From: Pseudoscleropodium purum
Taxonomy: Eukaryota > Streptophyta > Bryopsida > Hypnales > Brachytheciaceae
NCBI GenBank assembly: GCA_963969395.1
Contig: OZ017795.1
Coordinates: 23,293,063-23,357,062 of the forward strand
DNA: 64,000 bases
Direction of reading: 5' to 3'
The notes under the pieces are model-generated. The model was not told the DNA's origin, made no database searches, and was given only the letters and a program-made list of their open reading frames with translations. Shown piece by piece: positions 13,011 to 24,400 of the stretch (the first letter of the stretch is position 1; every line of letters begins with the position of its first letter). Both the position numbers and the translations under genes were made by a program.

Positions 13011-14970
13011 TCTTGGTTTGATTTCCTATTGTTACATAGTTCATTGCTTTGAACCTTACTAAAGGCTAGGTGCATGCTTTGAGGTTCAACAAAGTTCAAT
13101 CTTTTATGGTTTATGATTTTTGGAAGCAGACACTTATATTTTTTGCTATTAAAAGCTTTTGTCAATATTCAATGAAATTGAAGAGAAGGTGAGGAGTAAA
13201 TATGAGGAAGAAATGTGAGAAAGGTGGGCTACCTGCCTTTATTCCCCATCCACCCACTTGCCTAGAACAATTTGCAAAAGAAACCTTTGACAATAAGAAG
13301 TTGGAGGAAGAAGCAAAATCTATTTAGAACCAATTGAAGGGGATCTTTACCCAAATCTAGGAAGATAATGCCAATTTTCAAAATAGTCATATTTAAGAAT
13401 AAAAATAAAAATTAGATAACAAATTACTTCCATCATTTGTTGGAAGTGTGGCAAGATTTACCTCTATTTGAATACTTTCCATTCAAAGAGGTTGTTGAGG
13501 CACTACCTTATTACATCTTTTCTTGAAGCAGAAGGCTATTCTCCTAAAGTTTTCTTAATTAGACTAGGACAATGCTTGCAATCTAAAGAATAGATGATTT
13601 TAACTAAGTATTTGGCAACGGTTGCTAGGAGCTTCTCAGTTATTAGAGATGATGGCACATCCTATATTGAATGTGGACTTGGCAATTGAGGAACTCTTGA
13701 GCCAAACTTTCTTTATGCCCTTTGCCTTCACTATATTGGCATTGCTTCCTTGCTTTTGTATGATACTAATTAAAGCTTTTTATGAGGTGATTATAGCTTT
13801 CAACTTCATATCAATCTCCGTGAAGAAGTTAGAAATTACATCTATTCAAACAAATGTTTCTCTTTTCTTAAAATGCACATCGGATGATGTGAAATTGGTA
13901 TTCATAGATTTAAATCATCCATACATTAAATCAATGGGTTGTTTGTTTTGTTTGTTACAGTAAAATCTCCGAAACCATGCATCTCCTAAATGTGTTCTTG
14001 GTATTGTCAAAAAGCTCTTTCCAAAGAGAATGCGTGGGCTTTGTTCCATAGTGTTCCATGTCACCAAAGAAAAGATATTGAATTTTGAAGGTTTTATGAA
14101 TTAAAAAATTATTTTTACTTTTACTTTATTTATACTATGGCAACAACACAAGACACACTAGTCCTAATGAATAGAGTGAATCATAAAGTGTTCAATGCAA
14201 GACCAAGAGCCAGACTTTGGAAAAAACATGGGATGAAATTCCTTGAAGCACCAAATCTAAGATCCGATGGAGTTTGGTGTTTTTTTTTGTATTATTCTTA
14301 GTTATACCTTCCTTAAACACCCTTGTTTCAAAGTGGGGGTTCCTTTATGATTAATTCTAATGTTGCATTATATTTCTGATATTTTGATAAAATAAAAAAA
14401 AACCACAATTTACAACATATTTTTATCATAATTATTACTAAATGTGACTCAATAATTGATTTTCGCCTCTAACACAAGCTTATTATGTGTTCAAAATATT
14501 CGTTGACATTTAGCCCCCAAAGGACTGGTCGCCCCCAGACTCTCTCGGCTTCTAGACTTCACAAGCCACCTTGGACGCATCCGGCCCTTGATCCAAGATC
14601 TCAACATGGACGGTCTAGATCACTGGAGAACCCTAACCTGCCACCTGCTTCTGTCATCTAGCCATTGGATGAATGCAGCTTGGCATTGTCAAAAGGCTAC
14701 TTGCATGCTGACTTCTAAAGCGATTTTAGGTTCTAGACCTTCTATCTACTACGTACATAGATAATCCAAAATAGCCCAATCACTAGAACTCTTTTCACAC
14801 CTCACCAGGACAGTCATGGTTCTCAGGACACTGAAGTCACGCCCTTGCTTGAATCGAGTGCGGCTCGTGAAGAATTTCTAGTAGCATGTTGTTGTCCATT
14901 GATCCGAAGGTACGGTGAAGCGATTAGACTAGGTGAAATTTCGAATTAGTTTCCTTGAATAATCCCAGAG
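13011..14970. other. Intergenic, no supported gene
   Basis: One 113-codon open frame (13622-13963) has a hydrophobic middle but no family I recognise and AT-rich codon use, so I do not call it. From about 14500 the base composition rises towards the SET/MYND gene, suggesting promoter or leader DNA. Confidence 0.5.
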
Positions 14971-14974
14971 CTTC

Positions 14975-15540
14975 TCGAAATCCGATGTATTAGGTTTGAG
15001 AATTCTGCATTTCTCTGTGCTAGCTCGCCTTTTAGCGAGAGAGATCATATGATTTCGCAGGTGCTGAAAGATGTAGCGCTAGTTGCCTAGGTACTACATT
15101 TGAAATTTTGTGTTCAGATTCTCGTTGGTGAGAATCGAGTGTTGAGTGGACTGACACGAGTCATGGATGTGCAGGTTTCGAAAGACGGCCGGTGAGATTG
15201 GGGTGACGGTGTCTATTTCAGGTATTGCGGATCCATGAAATTAGGTGTATTGTAGATGCAGCGAAGGTTTTTGTATTTGTTGTTTATGTCCGCCAAGTTT
15301 TGGATCCACGAAGTTTCCGAATTTTTTAAGAGGTGTAGGTTTGGAGAATCCTGCGTTTTTCTTTGTGCCTGAGAGACGTTTTGTGATATAATCATGCGGA
15401 AAGATTCCCAAACCCGTAGGTTTTACAGTAATTTTTTTGGTTCAGATTCTAGGTGATGAGACTGTTGTCAGTGTTGAATTAGTTACTGATGCCAGTCATG
15501 TTTATGCAGGTTACGAGAGGTGCCTGGTGTGTGTGGTGAC
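14975..15540 (+). repeat. Diverged tandem duplication in the leader of the SET/MYND gene
   Basis: Segment 14975-15190 resembles 15325-15525. Both run from a TAGGTTTGAGAAT/TAGGTTTGGAGAAT block through GCATTTCTCTGTGC/GCGTTTTTCTTTGTGC and TTCAGATTCT...GATGAGA-like sequence to GAGTCATGGATGTGCAGGTT/CAGTCATGTTTATGCAGGTT. Each copy ends in a plausible 3' splice site (TGCAG), the second just before the start codon. Confidence 0.5.
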
Positions 15541-15551
15541 GGATTCTAGCT

Positions 15552-18500
15552 ATGGAGGTAGATGCGGCGGCTACAGGATTGGAAGCGTTAGAGTTGAAGG
15601 ATTTTTGTGATGAGGAAGGGAAGATGGAAAGGAATGAGGACGGGGCAAGGGTGGCGGAGGTTGAGGAAAAGTTAGGGGTGACGGCTTCTAAAAGTAAGAG
15701 GAAGAAGAAGAAGAAAGCGAATTCTCATCCACCAGATTGTACTAGAGAGCCTTTCCAACTGTTGCCTTCGCAGGAGCTAGTGGAGAGTTTGTTTCCATGG
15801 AAGGCAGTTCTGCGTCCTCGTCGAGGGCGCTGTGCTATTGCTACGAGGTGAGTGGATGTGTCGGAGCTGGGATTCCTTGTCTATATTGTTCGTAAAGGTT
15901 TTGCTTAGCCATGTTATTACTATATCTTTCGGAGAGTATCTTGTATTTTCTTCGAATGTATCCGAACGTTTTTAGCTAGTTAGTGTTATCGCGCTCTGAA
16001 GGTATCATTTTCTTTTCGAATAGAGAATTTTCACTCTCAGTTTAGAAGTTTCTAGTGACTTGAAATCGAGATGGTAGTAATCTCTATATCTGTCCCCACT
16101 GGCTCAAGATTAGTGGTTTATCATGATTTGTCAGTGGAGTCCTTATTCCACATTCTATCTCTCCCTGGCGTTGACAGGGACATCAAAGCAGGCGAGGTGG
16201 TGGTGGTTGAACAGGCGGTGGCTTTTATTCCCCGCTCCCAAGACCGAAGCACAGTTTGTCACGAGTGCTGTCGAGACTTGCACCAGAATGCTAGCTCGGT
16301 GGAGTGTCCTGGTTGCAAATATGTCATTTACTGCCAGGTTCGTACTCCCACTGCCCACCATACAATGTGCTCTGTCTTACCTATTCTTGTTCCTTTTGGA
16401 CTAACGTGTTCCGGGAGTGTAAGCATGATAGGACTCTGCTTTGGAAGAAACCGTCTTCCGTAGTTTTCTTCTCGAGGAAATCAAAATTGTTCCATAACTT
16501 TCTATTGCATGTGTTCCAGGGTTTTCAAGTGATGTTGCTAGTAGCCTGTGTAGTGGCGGGTATTCCCTATGAAGCACGTAACTGTTTGCATTCTTGTTCC
16601 ACTGACTAACAAAGCTCTCTATTTGTTTTCAGGCTTGTGAAGCGTCGGCTATGCCTCGTCACAGACCATGGTGCAAGTTCTTACAGAAGGTCAATGAAGT
16701 GGCTAAGCTGTCCGATTGTGATGAGGATCTCTTACGGTTCGTAATTGCTCTTACATTGAACCGGCAATTGCAGAGCAATGTTCGGGGCGTTGGAATACTT
16801 GAAGATGGAGTGATTCGTTCAACGATTCAGGTAATAAGATCGTTCTCCATGCTGGCTTGCATTTGTTCGATCATGTTGGTATTATTTGAAGTTATGCCCA
16901 AGCATCTTGCTATGATGCTTTGATGTTGGAGACTCAACTATAAGAGAAGGCTTTAACCAGTGCTGACACTTTCAAAAGCACTTTATACACTTATTAACCT
17001 TCACAATCTGTTCCAATTATCAAATGTTTTTCGCAGCAAATTGCTGTGAGGCACCGCCTTTGGTGGTCTTGGTGAGATGTAGGCTTCATAGCTCAACCTC
17101 GACATTCTCACAAAAGCCATTCTACGCTTATGGATGTATATTTCGCTTCATACTCTTTCCCTCGGAATCGATGCTGTATTTGTGGATCATCACACAGCAC
17201 GCACTCGTCTTACACTTTCAGATGATAAATTGCTCCTTTGTAGAGGGCTCCATTGGGTTGAAGGGTGAATCTATAAATGTGATGTTGAATCTCTTGTTGA
17301 AACATCCTTAAGACCGCTCTACAATTGTCGTCTTTAAAGTGTTAGTGATCCCTACTGAACAATTTGCGGAGCTATAGGGGGATATGGAAACATTAATATG
17401 ATGTGGCTCTGGAACAATGGGGCTGCCGAATTGCAGCTTTACGCAAATGTAGTTGTGATAAATATGAGGTTCTGACAAAGTTGAGTTTTCTACTCAGGAT
17501 GCCCTCGGCTTACAAACCCATGATGATAAGGCTGCCAGTGCATGGAAAACTTCGGTGCGGAAGGGGTGTAGTCTTCTTTTGTCCAATTGGGTTTTGTATA
17601 ATCAGGTTACCGACAATGCCTCAAGCACTGACTCGCAATTGTCGAGCTTAGGTGAGCTGCGTGCCTCTTGTTGCAGTCTGTCAGATCCGTCTATGCTTGT
17701 TTTGAGCTTTGCTACTTGGTGACTCCTGAATACATTGAATGCTGTAACTACACTGATTTATCCTATAGTGGGGGCGTAATCTTAATGTAACTGCCAAAAT
17801 TCTGTGTTGTGGAAATTAGTGTGATACAGTAATATTTCTGCTGGCACTAATTTATTATATCACAAAGTGTGATTTGGGTAATTTAGTGTCACAAGCACTA
17901 AATGAATAAATCAGTGTAGTGGGTCTACACTGGCCATTACGTGCGTTCATTTTTCATACTAAATGCTTTTTAATACGAATGTATCTTTCCTCTTAGTAAA
18001 TATTGGCAAGTTAAATGTAGAAACTAAAAATTTTCATTTGTATACTACCGTTTAAAAAAAATCAGCATTAGGCAGCAAAGATTTTTCGCTTTATATAGTT
18101 TTGAATCAGTCAGAGGTCTCAGTACTTATAATATTTAGCGAAGTTATAAAAAAAGTGTATTGATCTTCTTCTATCTATTTAGTGTCTTTGATAAGAGACT
18201 TGCTGCATTTTTGGTTGTTCAACCTCATTTTAAAAGAGGTGTCTACCCGTCATCAACTTGTTTTTGAATGCAGTATTACTCGACATATCTAGCTTTTGGA
18301 TTTAATCATGCTCGAATTCTAAGGTTTCAGGAGTAAATTTTGTATTTATCAATGATGTCTTAAACCTGGGATTTTCGCCAGAGGAATTGGAGACCTTGGC
18401 GTTGTTGGTGAACACGAATGCACATGGCATGGGATTACAGGGTACCCACAACGCGGATGTGGCTCTTGGAATGTTCCCATTTGTCTCCATGCTCAATCAT

Positions 18501-20405
18501 TCTTGCTGGTATTATTGGCTTCTTTCACCGGCTTTTCTTTAATAAATGCGCAATATCTTATTATGGCAGTGTGACCCAACAGGTGCTTCATTCACGCCGG
18601 CCTTTCAGACCAGAGTTAAACTTATGACAGTGTGGACACAGAGTTCTCACTCATCTTGATTGAAATCTACCAGTTAGTGAACGATTTTATGCTTCCACAG
18701 AATCTCTTATATCAATCTATTTTGAATTATGTTTAGCTCATAATAGTTGCTTCAACATTGTGAACCCTTGGCTTTTCTTTGATTGTAGGCCAAATTGTTG
18801 CTTTGCATCTGAAGGACGAGTGATGACCGTAAGAGCAACTCGAGACGTACATAAGGATACAGAGGTTAGCACTTTCTCCTGTTTCAATTTACTTCCAGGA
18901 GTAGTTCTAAATCGTCTGATTTTGGACACAAGTTTATTTTATTTTATTTTGATTTTGTACAAGGGTTCAAGTTGTGTATTCATTTTTACCATTCGGCTTG
19001 GCAGTTATGTGTGTCATACATCAATCTCTATGAGCCGCGTGGAGTGCGCAAGCAAACCCTGCTTGACACCAAACACTTTGATTGCAATTGCATGCGGTGC
19101 TCAGAACCCCTCAAATCGTCCGTTGACCGTTTTTTGGAGGTTTGGTCCAATTCCTCTGTTCATTTGTGTTGAACTATAATTGTGGTCATTGATATAATGT
19201 GAGTCTATAAGGTTTGTGAATTATTTACTTCGTCTTACAAGCCATTGCAATAATAAAATTGAAATTCTTATACCATATAGTGGTATTGGATTGCCTGAAA
19301 ATATTACATTGCCTTGTTCTCTCGACTCTCAACTTATCACAAGGTCACAAATCACAACTCTTTTCTTAACTTGTTTATAAATGACTCGTTGATTTTTTGT
19401 CCTTTCGTACCAGGCAGGGTCCGTGTAAGTACCCAGTCTTGAATTGACTACTGGAGTAGTTGGTTATTTTTTTTCTCAACACCTGACATTGGCATCGTTT
19501 CCTTACCTCGTGAAATTCAGGCTGCTATGTGCTCGGTCAAAGGTTGCAATGGAGTGCAAGTAAAGTCAGTTTCTCTATCTGGTCGAAATTACAAGCGCGA
19601 CGAGGGTGCTTCATCTTGGGAATGTGACGTTTGTTCTCGGGTAACTAACCCGGTGTCGGCTACTCCGTTTCCTGGGAAGAACGTATCAGGGCTGGACAAG
19701 CCATGGGAGGTGGAGGTTGAAGCTGAAAACAGACTTGCAGCTGCCATGGGGGTTTATCGGGAACGGAAGTTTAAGGATACGCGCATCCTTCTTGAGCGTT
19801 TCCTCTCAGATTTCGCTGGAAAATTGGTTAGCTCAAACTGCGATATCTAAGTTTAACATTTACTTGAGTTTTTTTTCGTTTCCCTCTGTCCCGCAATTGT
19901 GCACATAGTTGGCGAAAATCACAGGTGTTTTTCGCAGTTCTTTTGTCCAAATGTGTGGCCCTAAAAGTATGACTGTGATTCTGCAGCATCCATTACATGT
20001 CTTTCTATTCGATACATTGACACCATTAATGAATTGTTGCCGAGCGCTTGGAGATACTGGTGAAGCTGCTCGAGTTTGTCGCAATATAATTACGTCCTTG
20101 GAGAAGGTTGTTCCTGGCTACTCTCTTGAACTGGCCAATTTCTACTTCTGTCTTGGAGAAATGTACATGGAACGAGCCGACGAATCTAGTACAAGTCCGG
20201 CCATAGCCAAACGCTACCGTAAACAAGTAAGCCGTCTTATCCAATCAGAACATATTACAACGTAATATTTGATAGTAGATTTTGGTGTTTGTCACAACTA
20301 TGATAACGGAATTACTACTTGATGTTTATGCAGGGTCAGGAGGCGTTTCAAAAAGTGCGGTTGGCTCGGAAGCTATGCCTTGGTAAAGCCAATCTTCCTG
20401 CATAA
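15552..20405 (+). CDS. SET domain protein with MYND zinc finger (SMYD-type lysine methyltransferase)
   Basis: Ten exons join in phase: 15552-15847, 16178-16337, 16633-16830, 17498-17605, 18324-18508, 18789-18864, 19005-19139, 19521-19826, 19987-20226 and 20334-20405, giving 591 residues. A basic stretch KSKRKKKKK lies near residue 50. A MYND zinc finger inside the split SET domain has all eight ligands: C126, C129, C142, C145, C151, C154, H162 and C166. The SET core follows: NHSCWPNC at 312-319, SYINLYEPRG from 345 and the post-SET CNCMRC at 368-373. The C-terminal half is helical, as in SMYD proteins. Such enzymes transfer methyl groups from S-adenosylmethionine to lysines of histones or other proteins; the substrate cannot be read from the sequence. 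Plant ASHR1 is a possible relative, but I do not assign orthology. The acceptor at 18324 is the least certain junction. Confidence 0.92.
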
Positions 20406-21415
20406 TGCAAGGAGAACACTCAATTCCGAAGTAGTGGCCAAACCATACTTCTGTTTTGCTGCGGATGAATTTTTATACTTACAGATAAGCGTAAGACGTA
20501 ATTACGTAAGTTCAGAGGTCATAGAGTTTTTTTTCTCGACAATGGTATTGCTATTTTTTTCCTGAATATTTTACTCTATTATTCCCAGCAGGATGATGCG
20601 CAGCTTTTTTGCGTGTTAGACAGAAATGGGTCTTACATGTTCGAACTAAATTCATGCAACGGTAGTCGCCGTTACTTAGCCCAGATTTTGGTGGGTATGG
20701 ATGTGGCTTGAGCCGCATTTAATTAATATAGCCTCAGTGCCAAACTTGATCTTTACCGTGTGGTGCACTTGTATCCCTTTCTCTTCTCTCATATGTGCCT
20801 TCATTCTTCAGGTGGTTCTTAATTCCGTTGGAGTTATACCGTTCCTCTTCTTACCCAAGTTTCATGAGTTCCTGAATCTGTCATGATCAGACCGGCCGAT
20901 CGTGATGTCAGCTAGTATACATAGGGCTGTTATTAAGTTATGTTCTCAAAAGACCTTGATCAAGCACGCCAACCGCTTGGCTTGAAAGGACTCACCCCTT
21001 TCGTTACCTCAAGCCTGACTATATTAACTGAATTGAAATCTTTATTGCAATATTGTAACTTGTGGTGTCTACTTCCTGGTTCAACGACTGTTGAAAGCAT
21101 ATTTTTCTTATACGAGGGTTCAGTTACTTCCGCTGCTTCTACTGAAATTGCAACTTGAAGCGACACCGTAGTATTTTGGGAAAAAAATCACTCGCAAGGC
21201 TGGCAATGACCTCGAGCTCTCGATGCCGTTAGAGGATTTATACCGTTTGATTTCGTTGCCATTCTCTTCAAACAATTCAAATAATTGTGCGTCGTTTTTG
21301 AAATTTATTGCAGTAGACTCCGTGTGGTTTCTTCAATGAATCAAGATCAGGTGGTAATTTTGCTTTGAGGAGTTCTCCTTGTGAACAGAAATGTGAAGTA
21401 AATACTTACTCAATC
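20406..21415. other. 3' flank of the SET/MYND gene and promoter of the CFAP57-like gene
   Basis: Both flanking genes point right. No coding frame or repeat stood out in this kilobase. A TATA element or terminator could not be placed with confidence. Confidence 0.5.
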
Positions 21416-24400
21416 ATGGCTCCAAGAACACGGCGCAAGGTTGAAGCAAGAGCAAAGGAGAAGCACACATGGGAGCCTGCTTTGTACCAATTTCCACCAG
21501 TGTATGGACTCTCGTTACACATTTTTCATTTTGTAGTAATACTCTAGTTCCACAAGCGAGTGTATTGCTATCTAGAATGACTGCTATCTACATTGATTCG
21601 GGTATTGAATTGTATTGCAAGTCCAGATCTTAAATCCAAATTTTGTTGTCATGTAAAGCATCACCTTGTTAGGATTCCTAAGAATTTGAGGCCATGGGAT
21701 GAAACTGACTGTAGTAGCGAGTTTGAGGTTTCATGGATTTCAGCACAGAGGCCCAATTGGCACTTACCTTTTGCATAGTAGATTCTGTGCCTCAAGCTGT
21801 GCTACTTATGTTCTCAATAGATTTGATCATTTGCAGACAATCTTTGAAGACATTACATTCTTGAAGTCAACATCATAAGTTTTTGTACAATTTAGAAAAG
21901 TTGAGAGATGATGACCTTCATTTTCTTGCAATTATGTGTTGTAGACATACGTTTGGATTTTCTGGCATCCGATTGCGAAACGCCCAGATTGCTTGTTTAA
22001 ACAGCCAGACCGTAGTTTTTCCAATTGGCTGCGGACTTTATAAGCACAGGTTCTATCATCTTGAGTTGCTCTATGTTATGTATATCGTGTGCTTCTTATT
22101 CGTTGTTTTGTATTCTGTGATAAACTATAGTTTGTCAGTGATTTTGGAACAGTAAATTTCCACTCAGAAGTATTGAGAGCAACACGACGTGATTTTAGGA
22201 GCTGTATGTTAGTGATGATTATCGTCTCGTCTGGAGGATGTTTTGGAGCAATAGGGTCACTGCCTTAATGATAGAACAGTTTTTGATCACTTCATCTGAT
22301 TGAAGTTTTACATCACCTTCTCACCAAGTTTTGTCAAATCACTCATTTCCTCCTTCCTATCTCTTACGTTGATTTGTTATGTGCTCACGATTGCTTCCTT
22401 CTCACTTTCTTTTTTTACTTTTGTTTCTTTTTTATATTTGCAAGTTGGTTTCTTTTGTAATATTCCGCATTCATCACCACAAGCAAAGTAATGTAGGAAT
22501 TGTAATTGCTTTCAGTGATCATTGTTCGGTGCCAGTGCTACCTGCTCAAGCTTCCACTGAGGTATCACATGCTTTGTAGATATTAATGGCAGATATTAAA
22601 CCTGGGGGGTGTAACGTTTGAAGACAAATGTTCTACTGTTGTTGAACACATTTGTCAAATCTTTTGTTTTTGCGAGTAAATTGCATCCATTCACTACTAT
22701 AGAAATTGCTGGCATTTGTTTATTAGATCATATATTTATTCTCCAATCTTAAATCCTCTGAAACAAACTTGAGTTCCTTTTTGTGTTCAGAGAATTAGTT
22801 GTATTGCAGTGTCAGAATCAGGGCACCTCATGGTTGTGTGCGAGAAACACAAAGGCGCTCCAAGTACTGTAAGCCATCTCCCAATCGTTTTAAGTTATTT
22901 CAATTTACATCTCTGTGGGAACTCAAGGTTTTGAACCTTGTTTATTGAACCTAATCAATAGTATTGTACAATTCTTCTCCTTACCTGAAGTGAGTTTCCT
23001 TTTCACAAAATAGCTTGCAAACATATCGCATGTGGATTTACAGGCTTCTATCTACAGCATGGTTAAAGAACCTTCACTCTTTAAAAAATATACTACACAA
23101 GATGACACAGGTACTTCATCCTTGCCATAGTTTTAACTCATTTCTTCCATTTTCGACCCATTCATCACTATAGCTTTCAGCTGACATGTGCCCCAATTTG
23201 AACTGAAAGCTCTCCATACTCATGTCCGAAATGCTCTCATCAGTTGAGCATGATGTTTCTGCTGTATTAGATTCATGTATTGTATTATGGAGGTGATGGG
23301 TTGTTTTTTTTCGACAGAGATTGACAATGTTGGCATTCCAAAGGACGAGTAGGAGATTGTATTGTTGTGTAGCACTGAATCTAGTGCTACACTTTACTGT
23401 TGGGATACGGATTTACCAAAGGTTTGACCCCATTTGGCAAATGCCTTCCTGCTTGTCATCTATTCAGTTTCTTTATCTTTAGTTTCCATTAATGCTGAAA
23501 AGTTCTTGCTAAAACATCATTGATTGTATTGATTGTTGTGTTGGACTGGTGGAGGAAACAGCCAAGATTCATTATGCACTATCCTCATTATGTGAATCGA
23601 ATTTGTGTGAGTTCGGGGAGCAATGATATCTTCTCTGTCAGTGGTAATTTTAATACCCTTAAACATGATCTCGTTTGCGTTAAATAAGAACTCTCTTCTA
23701 CTGCCACGATTCCGATCTAAGGACTGTCCAGATCATTCCACGCAGGTCCTGGTGCCTTCAAAATCTGGAGTTTAGTTGAAGACTTGGGGGAGAATTATGA
23801 TGAGATTGTAGGTCTTGAAGAGCCTGGCACAGGTGTCATGGAACAAGGTCCTGAGACAGGAATCGTAGTGCAAAAGCCTGGGACAGGAGTCAAGTGTAGA
23901 TTAACAGATCATGTTTGGCTTGTCGATCATAGCGTCGCCATTGCAACTGAAAACAAAGTGATCTTCATTGTTAGAGGTGGCGAAATCAAATATGTATGTT
24001 CTCCTACTTAGTAATAATATGCTTTGTTATGTATCTATCTTTGACAACAATCTTTCTGATTGAAGATTACGAGGATGCTTTTATTATTGAGTGGATTGTT
24101 GGACGTCATCTATGTTAGTAATGAATTTTGAAGATGTTGCTGGTTGGCAAATGGAATCACAGAAATTTCTTGGTACTGGACACATCTTGTGCTTGGCTCC
24201 GACACCTACGGGTTTCTACGCTGGCAGAAATGATGGTGCGGTCATGCAAATTGGTGACTGGGACGTTGTTGCCTCAGAGTATGAGGTATGAGTTCAAATT
24301 AACTGAGATTTTATACAAGTCTTGGAGTTTTCTATAATTTTTCTTCGGTAAGTTAAATCAACGTTAGGCTTGTTGTCTAGAGATTCAGCTGAATCAATCA

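Noticed and set aside
13622..13963. 113-codon open frame near the pogo remnant
   Set aside because: AT-rich composition, hydrophobic middle, no family resemblance and no neighbouring exons in phase.
23994..24162. Apparent frameshift between two CFAP57-like exons
   Set aside because: Using the acceptor at CACAG before 24163 keeps the frame (IKY to KFLGTGHILCL), so no frameshift is needed.
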